Source: JAAYYM01 sp035271065
GTDB lineage: Bacteria; Bacillota; Clostridia; Lachnospirales; Lachnospiraceae
Direction of reading: 5' to 3'
Length of the DNA: 64,000 bases
Assembly: GCA_035271065.1 (NCBI GenBank)
Contig: DATESB010000121.1
Span: forward strand, 4,242-68,241
How positions within the stretch are numbered: the stretch's first letter is position 1; each line of letters opens with the position of its first letter. The notes under the pieces are model-generated. The model made no database searches, had not been told where the DNA came from, and worked only from the letters and a program-made list of their open reading frames with translations. Below, in pieces: positions 16,543 to 25,103 of the stretch. A program made the position numbers and the translations under genes.

Positions 16543-16586
16543 TTTTATCACTATAGATTATGGATTTTATCACCACAGGTTATACC
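16543..16586 (+). repeat. Two tandem 22-bp repeats abutting the leuB -35 box
   Basis: TTTTATCACTATAGATTAT (from 16543) is repeated as TTTTATCACCACAGGTTAT (from 16565). The period is exactly 22 bp, about two helical turns, and the second unit ends one base before the -35 hexamer at 16587. This geometry fits a dimeric activator binding both units on one DNA face. The regulator is unknown. Confidence 0.65.
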
Positions 16587-16615
16587 TTGAAATTTATATA
16601 TAAATAAGATATTAT
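16587..16615 (+). promoter_or_regulatory. leuB-ilvD-ilvB promoter
   Basis: TTGAAA (16587-16592), 17 bases, TATTAT (16610-16615). A small hairpin (GTCTG 16626-16630 with CAGAC 16638-16642) would lie at the 5' end of the transcript. The leader contains no start codon for a leucine-rich attenuator peptide. Confidence 0.7.
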
Positions 16616-16682
16616 GAATAAGATAGTCTGGTGTAAGCAGACCTTTATTTAAAAGAAACTACGCATAAAGGGGATTAAGAAT

Positions 16683-17786
16683 ATGAAATTTAATGTAGCG
16701 TGTATCGGTGGCGACGGAATTGGCCCGGAAATTGTGGCGGAGGCAAAAAAGGTGCTTAATCAGGTTGCTGTGGAATTTGATCATGAATTTATATACAAAG
16801 ATTTACTAATGGGTGGTGCATCAATTGACGTAAACGGCGTACCCTTAACAGACGAAACAATTGAAATTGCAAAAAGCAGTGATGCGGTATTGATGGGTTC
16901 TATCGGCGGTGATACAAATACATCTCCATGGTACAAGTTGGCTCCGAATCTTCGCCCGGAAGCAGGACTTCTTGCAATCAGAAAGGCATTGAATTTATTT
17001 GCCAATTTAAGACCGGCAGTCTTATATCAGGTGCTTGCTGATGCGTGCCCGTTAAAGAAAGAGATTGCGCAAAAAGGATTTGATATGATGATTATGCGCG
17101 AATTAACCGGTGGACTTTATTTTGGAGAACGCAAGACAGAAGAAGTGAATGGGGTAAGGAAAGCAACAGATACACTGACTTATGATGAAAATGAAATCAG
17201 ACGTATTGCCATTAAGGGTTTTGATATTGCAAGAAAGAGAAATAAAAAGGTAACCAGTGTAGATAAGGCTAATGTTCTTGATTCTTCAAGACTTTGGAGA
17301 AGCGTCGTCAATGAAGTGGCAAAGGATTATCCGGATGTCACCGTAGAGCATATGTTAGTTGATAATTGTGCAATGCAGCTTGTAAAAGATCCCTCACAGT
17401 TTGATGTCATTTTGACAGAGAACATGTTTGGAGATATTTTATCAGATGAAGCAAGTATGGTGACAGGCTCCATCGGAATGTTGGCTTCGGCAAGTTTGAA
17501 TGATACTAAGTTTGGTTTGTATGAGCCAAGTCATGGTTCAGCGCCGGATATAGCAGGAAAGAACCTTGCCAATCCGATTGCAACGATTTTATCAGCATCT
17601 ATGATGCTTCGGTATTCGTTCGATTTGGACAAAGAGGCAGATGCCATTGATAGTGCAGTAAAACAAGTGTTGAATGAAGGATACAGAACTTCAGATATTA
17701 TGTCGCAGGGATGTAAGCAGGTTGGAACAATACAAATGGGTGACTTGATTGCAGAAAGAATCGGTCAATCCTATTACCATAAATAA
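16683..17786 (+). CDS. leuB: 3-isopropylmalate dehydrogenase
   Basis: NAD-dependent oxidative decarboxylation of 3-isopropylmalate in leucine synthesis. The 367-aa protein opens VACIGGDGIGPEIVAEA, contains GSIGGDTNTSPW, the RELTGGLYFGER substrate loop and the metal/NAD motifs VDNCAMQLVKDPSQFDVILTEN (in two parts), MFGDILSDEASM and YEPSHGSAPDIAGK. AAGGGG lies ahead of the ATG. It leads a leuB-ilvD-ilvB operon; leuA and leuCD are not in the window. The clear LeuB-type substrate loop separates it from isocitrate and homoisocitrate dehydrogenases. Confidence 0.93.
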   Translation: MKFNVACIGGDGIGPEIVAEAKKVLNQVAVEFDHEFIYKDLLMGGASIDVNGVPLTDETIEIAKSSDAVLMGSIGGDTNTSPWYKLAPNLRPEAGLLAIRKALNLFANLRPAVLYQVLADACPLKKEIAQKGFDMMIMRELTGGLYFGERKTEEVNGVRKATDTLTYDENEIRRIAIKGFDIARKRNKKVTSVDKANVLDSSRLWRSVVNEVAKDYPDVTVEHMLVDNCAMQLVKDPSQFDVILTENMFGDILSDEASMVTGSIGMLASASLNDTKFGLYEPSHGSAPDIAGKNLANPIATILSASMMLRYSFDLDKEADAIDSAVKQVLNEGYRTSDIMSQGCKQVGTIQMGDLIAERIGQSYYHK

Positions 17787-17801
17787 GGAGGTACAAATAC
17801 T

Positions 17802-19460
17802 ATGAAAAGTGATAATGTTACAAAGGGTGCACAGCAGGCACCGCACAGATCGTTATTTAATGCACTGGGATATACAAAAGAAGAAATGGAAAGACCTTTG
17901 GTCGGAATTGTCAGTTCTTATAATGAAATCGTACCGGGTCATATGAATCTGGATAAAATTGTGAACGCCGTTAAAATGGGAGTTTCCATGGCCGGCGGAA
18001 CACCGGTTGTATTTCCGGCAATTGCAGTATGTGACGGAATTGCAATGGGACATATCGGCATGAAATATTCTCTTGTAACAAGAGATTTGATAGCAGATTC
18101 AACAGAATGTATGGCACTTGCTCATCAGTTTGATGCGCTTGTTATGGTTCCAAACTGTGATAAGAATGTACCGGGACTTTTGATGGCGGCAGCAAGAATT
18201 AACGTACCAACAGTATTTGTTTCCGGAGGCCCGATGTTAGCCGGTTGTGTAAAGGGAGAAAAGACAAGCCTGTCCAGTTTGTTTGAAGCAGTTGGAGCAC
18301 ATGCAGCCGGTAAGATTACAGAGGATGAACTGAGTGAGTTTGAAGAAAAGGCATGTCCGACTTGTGGTTCTTGCTCCGGTATGTATACTGCAAACAGTAT
18401 GAACTGTCTGACGGAGGCTCTTGGAATGGGATTACAGGGAAACGGTACGATTCCGGCAGTTTATTCGGCACGTATCAGACTTGCAAAACATGCAGGAATG
18501 AAGGTTATGGAACTTTTGGAAAAGAATATCAGACCGCGAGATATTATGAATGAAAAGGCATTTATGAATGCACTTGCAGTTGATATGGCACTTGGATGTT
18601 CTACCAATTCTATGTTGCATTTGCCTGCAATTGCACATGAAGCAGGTGTTACATTAAATGTAGATATCGCAAATGAAGTGAGTGCAAGAACGCCTAATCT
18701 GTGTCATCTGGCACCGGCAGGACATACCTATATTGAAGAGTTAAACGAAGCAGGCGGCGTCTATGCAGTTATGAATGAATTGAATAAAAAGGGATTATTG
18801 ACAACGGATATTATCACAGCAACCGGAAAGACAGTCGGAGAGAATATTGAAGGCTGTATCAATCAAAATCCGAATGTCATCAGACCGATTGAAAATCCGT
18901 ACAGCGAAACCGGTGGTATTGCTATCTTAAAAGGAAATCTGGCACCGGATTCAGGCGTTGTGAAGCGTTCTGCAGTTGCACCGGAGATGTTGGTGCATGA
19001 GGGACCGGCAAGAGTGTTTGATTGTGAGGAAGATGCAATTGACGCTATTAAATCAGGAAAGATTGTGGCAGGCGATGTTGTAGTCATTCGCTATGAAGGT
19101 CCTAAGGGTGGACCGGGTATGAGAGAGATGTTAAACCCAACATCTGCAATTGCAGGTATGGGACTTGGTTCTTCGGTAGCATTGATTACAGACGGTAGAT
19201 TTTCAGGAGCTTCTCGTGGTGCTTCCATCGGACACGTTTCACCTGAAGCAGCAGTTGGCGGACCGATTGCACTGGTAGAAGAGGGCGATATCATCAAAAT
19301 CAATATTCCTGAAAACAAACTTGATTTTGTCATCAGTGAAGAAGAATATGCCAAGAGAAAAGCAGCGTGGACACCAAGAGAACCGAAGGTTACAACCGGT
19401 TATCTTGCAAGATACGTTAAAATGGTAACAAGTGGCGATAAAGGAGCAATATTAGAATAG
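17802..19460 (+). CDS. ilvD: Dihydroxy-acid dehydratase
   Basis: Iron-sulfur dehydratase making the 2-oxo precursors of valine and isoleucine. The 552-aa length is typical. The cluster-binding region shows NCDKNVPG and CPTCGSCSGMYTANSMNCL; the C-terminal signature includes MREMLNPTSAIAGMGL and DGRFSGASRGASIGHVSPEA. AGGAGG precedes the ATG 15 bases after leuB, and ilvB follows 14 bases later. Oxygen sensitivity of the cluster is a family property, compatible with an anaerobe. Confidence 0.97.
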   Translation: MKSDNVTKGAQQAPHRSLFNALGYTKEEMERPLVGIVSSYNEIVPGHMNLDKIVNAVKMGVSMAGGTPVVFPAIAVCDGIAMGHIGMKYSLVTRDLIADSTECMALAHQFDALVMVPNCDKNVPGLLMAAARINVPTVFVSGGPMLAGCVKGEKTSLSSLFEAVGAHAAGKITEDELSEFEEKACPTCGSCSGMYTANSMNCLTEALGMGLQGNGTIPAVYSARIRLAKHAGMKVMELLEKNIRPRDIMNEKAFMNALAVDMALGCSTNSMLHLPAIAHEAGVTLNVDIANEVSARTPNLCHLAPAGHTYIEELNEAGGVYAVMNELNKKGLLTTDIITATGKTVGENIEGCINQNPNVIRPIENPYSETGGIAILKGNLAPDSGVVKRSAVAPEMLVHEGPARVFDCEEDAIDAIKSGKIVAGDVVVIRYEGPKGGPGMREMLNPTSAIAGMGLGSSVALITDGRFSGASRGASIGHVSPEAAVGGPIALVEEGDIIKINIPENKLDFVISEEEYAKRKAAWTPREPKVTTGYLARYVKMVTSGDKGAILE

Positions 19461-19474
19461 AAAAGGAGATTACT

Positions 19475-21151
19475 ATGCAGCTTACAGGTTCACAAATCGT
19501 AATGGAATGTTTGAAAGAACAAGGGGTGGATACCGTATTTGGATATCCGGGCGGAACTATTTTGAACATTTATGACGAACTTTATAAATACAGCGATACC
19601 ATCAAGCATTATCTGACTTCACATGAGCAGGGCGCTGCACATGCGGCTGACGGATATGCAAGGGCAACCGGCAAGGTTGGTGTGTGTATGGCAACCAGCG
19701 GCCCCGGAGCAACCAACCTGGTAACGGGAATTGCAACAGCATATATGGATTCTGTTCCTATGGTAGCAATTACAGCAAATGTTGTATTGCCGCTGCTTGG
19801 TAAGGATACTTTTCAGGAAGTTGATATTGCGGGCGTTACCATGCCGATTACAAAGCATGGTTATATCGTAAAAGATGTCAATGATTTGGCAGATACCATT
19901 CGTAAGGCATTCAAGATTGCACAGACCGGCAGACCGGGACCTGTGTTAGTTGATATTACCAAGGATGTAACGGCAAACAAGACCGAATTCACCCCCATGA
20001 AACCGGAAGCAATTGAACGTGTTTCTGCATTTAGTGAGCAGGATATTGAAAAAGCAGTGAAATTAATCAAGGCAGCCAAGAAACCGTATATCTATATTGG
20101 CGGTGGCGCTGTTATTTCAGAGGCCTCCAAAGAAGCAGCTGAATTTGCTCATAAAATTCAGTCTCCCGTATGTGATACGTTAATGGGTAAAGGCGCATTT
20201 GACGGTACGGATGAACTGTATACAGGTATGATTGGTATGCACGGAACAAAAACAGCAAATTATGGTGTGAGTCAGTGCGACCTTTTGATTGCAATCGGAG
20301 CCAGATTCTCAGACAGAGTTATCGGCAATGCAAAGAAATTTGCAAAGGATGCAAAGGTGCTGCATATTGACATTGATCCGGCTGAAATCAATAAGAATAT
20401 CAAGTCGGTTGCACATATTATCGGTGATGTAAAGGATGTTTTGACGGTACTGAATGAAAAGTTACCGCAGTTAAATCACGATGAATGGATTGCAAAGATT
20501 AAATCCTATAAAGAACAATATCCGCTGAAATACCCACAGGATACGCTGACTTGTCCTTATATTATGGAAGAGATTTATCGTGTTACAAAGGGTGATGCAA
20601 TTATTACAACCGATGTTGGACAGCATCAGATGTGGGCAGCACAATTCTATAAATATACAAAACCGCGTACCTTTATTTCATCAGGCGGACTCGGAACGAT
20701 GGGTTACGGATTGGGTGCTTGTATCGGTGCAAAGGTTGGACGCCCCGACAGGACTGTTATCAATATTGCAGGTGACGGATGCTTCCGTATGAATATGAAT
20801 GAACTTGCAACTGCAAGCAGATTTCAGATTCCGATTATTGAAGTAATCATCAATAATCAGGTGCTTGGTATGGTTCGTCAATGGCAGACTTTGTTCTATG
20901 AAGGCAGATATTCGAACACAGTATTGAATGATACGGTTGATTTTGTGAAGGTGGCTGAAGCACTTGGATGTGAGGCTATTCGCGTTACAAAGAAGGAAGA
21001 AGTTGCTCCTGCAATTGAAAAAGCCATTGCCATGAACAAACCAGTTGTGATAGAATGTATGATTGACAGTGACGAAAAAGTCTTTCCGATGGTTCCGGCT
21101 GGTGCGGCAATCGACGAAGTCTTTGATGCAGACGATCTGAATAAACAGTAA
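19475..21151 (+). CDS. ilvB: Acetolactate synthase, large (catalytic) subunit
   Basis: ThDP-dependent condensation of pyruvate to acetolactate (or with 2-oxobutyrate), the first branched-chain step. The 558-aa protein has the three-domain ThDP layout: N-terminal FGYPGGTILNIYDEL with the catalytic Glu in SHEQGAAHAADGYARA, a central FAD-binding domain, and the C-terminal ThDP motif running from GDGCFRMNMNELATA to NNQVLGMVRQW. KEIAD-like start and length fit biosynthetic AHAS. AAAGGAG precedes the ATG. No ilvN regulatory subunit follows; the next gene is an L,D-transpeptidase. The regulatory subunit may be elsewhere or absent. Confidence 0.95.
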   Translation: MQLTGSQIVMECLKEQGVDTVFGYPGGTILNIYDELYKYSDTIKHYLTSHEQGAAHAADGYARATGKVGVCMATSGPGATNLVTGIATAYMDSVPMVAITANVVLPLLGKDTFQEVDIAGVTMPITKHGYIVKDVNDLADTIRKAFKIAQTGRPGPVLVDITKDVTANKTEFTPMKPEAIERVSAFSEQDIEKAVKLIKAAKKPYIYIGGGAVISEASKEAAEFAHKIQSPVCDTLMGKGAFDGTDELYTGMIGMHGTKTANYGVSQCDLLIAIGARFSDRVIGNAKKFAKDAKVLHIDIDPAEINKNIKSVAHIIGDVKDVLTVLNEKLPQLNHDEWIAKIKSYKEQYPLKYPQDTLTCPYIMEEIYRVTKGDAIITTDVGQHQMWAAQFYKYTKPRTFISSGGLGTMGYGLGACIGAKVGRPDRTVINIAGDGCFRMNMNELATASRFQIPIIEVIINNQVLGMVRQWQTLFYEGRYSNTVLNDTVDFVKVAEALGCEAIRVTKKEEVAPAIEKAIAMNKPVVIECMIDSDEKVFPMVPAGAAIDEVFDADDLNKQ

Positions 21152-21170
21152 GTTAAGGTAATTCATACGA

Positions 21171-22568
21171 ATGAAAAAAGCATTTAAGGTAATTGCATGG
21201 GCGGTTTGCAGCCTTCTTGCGGTTCTTACAATTACATATGTAGTACTTGGATTCTATTATAATCCGACCTTTGTTTTTGGTACATGGATTAACGGAAATT
21301 TTTGTACCGGGATGACGGTGGAGGAAGTCAATGCACTTTTAGCAGGTGAATTTGATGATTATAAACTTTCACTGATTGAACAGGACGGTAAAATCGAAGT
21401 GCTGAATGCAGATCAAATTGATTATAATGCAGATTATACGGAAGCAATTGCTGCTATTAAGGAAAAGCAAAATCCGTTTAACTGGGGCATGTATATGATT
21501 AAGCCGGTTTCTTATGATTTGGAACCTGTGATTACCTATGATGAACAGCTTTTAGAAGAAGAACTAAAACAATTGAATTGCTATATGTTAGAAGCTGCCA
21601 ATGAATTGAGAAGACCTACCATTATCATGCAAGACGAAAGGTATGTCTTAATCGATAAAAAGACGGAAGTCATTGATGCCGAGAAAACCACGGAACTAAT
21701 CAAGACTGCACTTAACAAAAGAGACAGTAAACTTTCATTGATTGATAACAAGTGTTATTATATGCAGGCGAAGACACCTCAGGAACAAGAGGTATATGAT
21801 ATCTGGGAACAGATAGAGGCTGTACAGAATACAACAATCAACTATCAAGATGGCGCTCTAAAGAGCGAATTGAACGGTCAGACAGCAATTGATTGGATAA
21901 GTAAAGGCGGAAACGGTGAGTTTACTTTAACTGCAAATGGCAGGATTTCTATTGATGAAGAAAAATTGACGGAATTTATTGAGCAGTTGGCAAAAGTATA
22001 TGAGACTTCCGGAGTAACACGAACATGGACACGACCGGATGGTAAGGTTATCAGCATTCAAAAAAAGGGTAAGAAATACGAACTGGACAGAGAAGCGGAA
22101 GCTGCAAGTATCGTAAAGGCATTATCTCAGGGGAGTCACGTTACAAGAAAGCCGATTTATTCACAGGTTGGAGAACCACGTGAAGAAATTGATATGGGCG
22201 AAACCTACATAGAGATTGATATGACTGCACAAAAGTTGTATTATTATGAGAATCATGTATTGAAACTTTCAACGAATATTGTAACAGGAAATACCTCATA
22301 TGGAAACGGAACACCGGCTGCTGTTTGCTCTGTATATGCGAAACAGAAAAATCGTGTGTTACGTGGCGCAACGTATGAGTCTTTTGTATACTATTGGATG
22401 CCGATTAAAGGCAATATCGGAATACATGATGCAACTTGGAGAGACGAATTTGGCGGAACAATCTATAAGACAGCTGGCTCACATGGATGTGTGAATTTAC
22501 CAAAAGATAAAGCCGCCAGTTTATATGAAATGGTAGAGGTAGGAACCCCCGTTATCATGTATTATTGA
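21171..22568 (+). CDS. L,D-transpeptidase (YkuD) with PG-binding region
   Basis: Predicted to make 3-3 cross-links in peptidoglycan. The 465-aa protein has an N-terminal signal-anchor (about 6-28), a long extracytoplasmic region like the peptidoglycan-binding-4 domain found before YkuD in Clostridia, and a C-terminal YkuD domain. The catalytic motif is intact: HDATW upstream and SHGCVNL with the nucleophile Cys at 440. The start has only a weak AAGG site 20 bases after ilvB, so it may be read from the ilv transcript although the functions are unrelated. Confidence 0.9.
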   Translation: MKKAFKVIAWAVCSLLAVLTITYVVLGFYYNPTFVFGTWINGNFCTGMTVEEVNALLAGEFDDYKLSLIEQDGKIEVLNADQIDYNADYTEAIAAIKEKQNPFNWGMYMIKPVSYDLEPVITYDEQLLEEELKQLNCYMLEAANELRRPTIIMQDERYVLIDKKTEVIDAEKTTELIKTALNKRDSKLSLIDNKCYYMQAKTPQEQEVYDIWEQIEAVQNTTINYQDGALKSELNGQTAIDWISKGGNGEFTLTANGRISIDEEKLTEFIEQLAKVYETSGVTRTWTRPDGKVISIQKKGKKYELDREAEAASIVKALSQGSHVTRKPIYSQVGEPREEIDMGETYIEIDMTAQKLYYYENHVLKLSTNIVTGNTSYGNGTPAAVCSVYAKQKNRVLRGATYESFVYYWMPIKGNIGIHDATWRDEFGGTIYKTAGSHGCVNLPKDKAASLYEMVEVGTPVIMYY

Positions 22569-22581
22569 TTACATCAATAAT
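22561..22581. repeat. Perfect inverted repeat over the L,D-transpeptidase stop
   Basis: ATTATTGAT-TAC-ATCAATAAT, 9-base arms with a 3-base centre, covers the stop codon at 22566-22568. No T-run follows, so it is not a standard terminator. It could be a regulator site upstream of serC or a weak transcript 3'-end hairpin. Confidence 0.5.
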
Positions 22582-22632
22582 CGATGAGGCTACTATTAAA
22601 AAAGATGTTATTAAATTAAGGAGGAGATAGAT

Positions 22633-23721
22633 ATGAAAAGAATTTATAACTTTTCAGCAGGCCCGGCAGTTCTGCCTGAAGAAGTATTGAAAGAAGCTGC
22701 AGATGAGATGATGGATTATAAGGGTTCGGGAATGTCTGTTATGGAGATGAGTCATCGTTCTAAGGTGTATGACGGTATCATCAAAGAAGCAGAAGCAGAT
22801 TTGAGAGAACTGATGAATATTCCGGATAATTATAAGGTGCTCTTTCTGCAAGGCGGTGCAAGTCAGCAATTTGCAATGATTCCCATGAATCTGATGAAGA
22901 ATAAGGTGGCAGACTATATCGTTACCGGACAGTGGGCAAAGAAAGCATATCAGGAAGCTTGTATCTATGGTAAGGCAAATAAGATTGCAAGTAGTGAAGA
23001 CAAGACATTTTCCTATATTCCTGATTGTTCAGATCTGCCAATCTCAGAAGATGCAGATTATGTATATATTTGTGAGAACAATACTATTTACGGAACCAAG
23101 TATAAAACGCTTCCGAATACAAAAGGAAAGACACTTGTATCAGACGTATCCTCCTGCTTTTTGTCTGAACCTGTGGATGTAACGAAATATGGCGTAATTT
23201 ACGGTGGTGTTCAGAAGAATATCGGACCTGCCGGTGTTGTGATTGTAATTATCCGCGAGGATTTGATTACAGAAGATACATTACCGGGAACACCGACAAT
23301 GCTGAAATATAAAATACATGCAGATGCAGAGTCATTATATAATACACCGCCTGCATATGGAATCTATATCTGTGGTAAAGTATTCAAATGGATTAAGAAA
23401 ATGGGCGGCTTGTCAGCCATGAAAGAACATAATGAAAAGAAGGCTAAAATCCTCTATGATTTCCTTGATTCCAGCAAGTTATTCAAGGGAACTGTTGTCA
23501 AGGAAGATCGTTCTTTAATGAATGTACCGTTTGTAACAGGTAGTGATGAGTTGGATGCAAAGTTTGTTAAGGAAGCAAAAGAGGCAGGCTTTGAGAACTT
23601 GAAAGGTCACAGAAGCGTTGGTGGTATGAGAGCAAGTATCTATAATGCAATGCCGATAGAAGGCGTAGAAGCGTTGGTTGCTTTTATGAAGAAATTTGAA
23701 GAGGTGAATGGAAATGTTTAA
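22633..23721 (+). CDS. serC: Phosphoserine aminotransferase
   Basis: PLP enzyme converting 3-phosphohydroxypyruvate and glutamate to phosphoserine. The 362-aa protein opens IYNFSAGPAVLPEEVLKEA, has FLQGGASQQFAMIPMNL (PLP phosphate site), SDVSSCFLSEP and the PLP-lysine segment YGGVQKNIGPAG, and ends with the substrate Arg region GHRSVGGMRASIYNAMP. AAGGAGGAG precedes the ATG. Its last bases overlap serA by 8, so both serine-pathway enzymes are translated together. No serB phosphatase is in the window. Confidence 0.97.
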   Translation: MKRIYNFSAGPAVLPEEVLKEAADEMMDYKGSGMSVMEMSHRSKVYDGIIKEAEADLRELMNIPDNYKVLFLQGGASQQFAMIPMNLMKNKVADYIVTGQWAKKAYQEACIYGKANKIASSEDKTFSYIPDCSDLPISEDADYVYICENNTIYGTKYKTLPNTKGKTLVSDVSSCFLSEPVDVTKYGVIYGGVQKNIGPAGVVIVIIREDLITEDTLPGTPTMLKYKIHADAESLYNTPPAYGIYICGKVFKWIKKMGGLSAMKEHNEKKAKILYDFLDSSKLFKGTVVKEDRSLMNVPFVTGSDELDAKFVKEAKEAGFENLKGHRSVGGMRASIYNAMPIEGVEALVAFMKKFEEVNGNV

Positions 23722-24877
23722 ATATAATTGTTTGAACCCGATTGCACAGGTTGGTTTGAAATATTTTAATGACCAATATGAAAAATGTGATGATATTGCT
23801 GATGCGGATGGTGTGTTAGTCAGAAGTGCCTCCATGCATGAAATGGAGCTGCCAAAGAGTTTACTTGCCATTGCAAGAGCAGGCGCAGGTGTTAACAATA
23901 TTCCGCTTGATAAATGTGCAGAACAGGGTATTGTTGTATTTAATACACCAGGTGCCAATGCAAACGGTGTAAAGGAACTTGTGATTGCCGGACTTTTACT
24001 TGCTTCACGTGATGTAGTAGGCGGTATCAATTGGGTATCCTCAGAAGCAGGCAATGCTGATATTGCAAAGTTGGCTGAAAAAGAAAAGAAAAATTTTGCC
24101 GGTAATGAAATTCAGGATAAGAAACTTGGTATTATCGGACTTGGTGCAATCGGTGTTAAGGTTGCAAATGTTGCAAAGCATCTTGGTATGGAAGTGTATG
24201 GCTATGATCCGTATATTTCAGTTGATGCAGCATGGAATCTTTCAAGAGAGATCAAGCATGTATTGAACGTGGATGAAATCTATGCAGAGTGTGACTTTAT
24301 TACCATTCATGTACCGCTTATGGATGCAACAAGAGGAACCATTAATAAAGAAGCAATCGATAAAATGAAGGATGGCGTTGTAATCCTGAACTTTGCAAGA
24401 GATTTGCTTGCAAATGAAGAAGATGTTGTTGCTGCAATTAAGGCAGGTAAGGTAAAGAAGTATGTATCTGATTTCCCGAATCCGACAACAGCAGGTGCGG
24501 AAGGCTGTATTGTCATTCCTCATTTGGGAGCATCAACAGAAGAATCAGAAGATAATTGCGCTAAAATGGCAGTTAAGGAATTAAAGAACTATTTGGAAAA
24601 CGGTAATATCAACAATTCCGTTAATTTCCCGAACTGTGATATGGGCGTTTGCGACAATGCAGGACGTGTGGCAATCTTCCATAAGAATGTTGCCAATATG
24701 ATTACAAAGTTTACCGCATCATTCGGTGATTTAGGTATAAATATTTCTGATATGGTGAATAAATCCAAGGGTGAGTATGGTTATACCATGTTAGACGTTG
24801 AGGTGCCGGTTTCCGATGAGATGGTGAAGAAACTGGAAGGAATCGATGGTGTCATCAGAGTCAGAGTGGTGAAATAA
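23714..24877 (+). CDS. serA: D-3-phosphoglycerate dehydrogenase with ACT domain
   Basis: NAD-dependent first step of serine synthesis. The 387-aa protein has a split catalytic domain, a Rossmann domain with GLGAIGVKVANVAKHLGM, the catalytic-site segments VPLMDATRGTIN and the Glu/His pair at PHLGASTEESEDN, and a C-terminal ACT domain (about 315-387) that could bind serine. It lacks the intervening domain of longer SerA proteins. The start at 23714 is preferred over the ATG at 23708 because GAGGTG (23701-23706) is then seven bases away. It overlaps serC by 8 bases. The riboswitch promoter follows. Confidence 0.96.
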   Translation: MFKYNCLNPIAQVGLKYFNDQYEKCDDIADADGVLVRSASMHEMELPKSLLAIARAGAGVNNIPLDKCAEQGIVVFNTPGANANGVKELVIAGLLLASRDVVGGINWVSSEAGNADIAKLAEKEKKNFAGNEIQDKKLGIIGLGAIGVKVANVAKHLGMEVYGYDPYISVDAAWNLSREIKHVLNVDEIYAECDFITIHVPLMDATRGTINKEAIDKMKDGVVILNFARDLLANEEDVVAAIKAGKVKKYVSDFPNPTTAGAEGCIVIPHLGASTEESEDNCAKMAVKELKNYLENGNINNSVNFPNCDMGVCDNAGRVAIFHKNVANMITKFTASFGDLGINISDMVNKSKGEYGYTMLDVEVPVSDEMVKKLEGIDGVIRVRVVK

Positions 24878-24898
24878 TTGCACCGTACAATTTCATTC

Positions 24899-24927
24899 TT
24901 GCATTTTTATTGATTATCAGATATGAT
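24899..24927 (+). promoter_or_regulatory. Promoter of the ZTP-riboswitch operon
   Basis: TTGCAT (24899-24904), 17 bases, TATGAT (24922-24927). The predicted start near 24934 falls exactly at the 5' edge of the aptamer. Confidence 0.65.
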
Positions 24928-24934
24928 TGTTAAC

Positions 24935-25021
24935 AGATACACGACTGACGGAAGCAGACATTGAGTCTGTGTAGGGTTACCTACAGGGAGTGTATTATGA
25001 GATTAAGCCGACCGTCTGGGC
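24935..25021 (+). promoter_or_regulatory. ZTP (pfl) riboswitch aptamer
   Basis: Matches the pfl/ZTP consensus in order: P1 arms ATACAC (24938-24943) and GTGTAT (24990-24995), the conserved GACTGACGGAA following the first arm, a hairpin CAGAC/GTCTG, a second hairpin GTAGG/CCTAC, GGGAGTG before the closing arm, and a 3' subdomain CCGACCGTCTGGGCA (25008-25022). These aptamers sense ZTP/ZMP (AICAR nucleotides) that build up when 10-formyl-THF is short. The downstream genes encode the enzyme that consumes ZMP and the step after it, the classic association. Expression platform: the terminator at 25014. Confidence 0.9.
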
Positions 25022-25051
25022 AGCACACAAAAAGTGCGCCCAGACTTTTTT
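25014..25051 (+). terminator. Riboswitch-controlled intrinsic terminator
   Basis: GTCTGGGC (25014-25021) pairs with GCCCAGAC (25038-25045), with an inner GCAC/GTGC extension, followed by six T. The left arm is shared with the conserved 3' end of the aptamer, so ligand binding would prevent the terminator and turn the genes on. Confidence 0.92.
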
Positions 25052-25103
25052 ATTGTCATGAAGTGCGAACACCAAAATAAAACAAATGAATTTGGAGGCT
25101 ACT

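Noticed and set aside
16616..16682. Possible leucine attenuator before leuB
   Set aside because: The leader has only one 5-bp hairpin, no start codon with leucine codons, and no terminator with a T-run.
22561..22581. Terminator after the L,D-transpeptidase
   Set aside because: The inverted repeat is perfect but AT-rich and has no T-run behind it, so it is listed only as a repeat.
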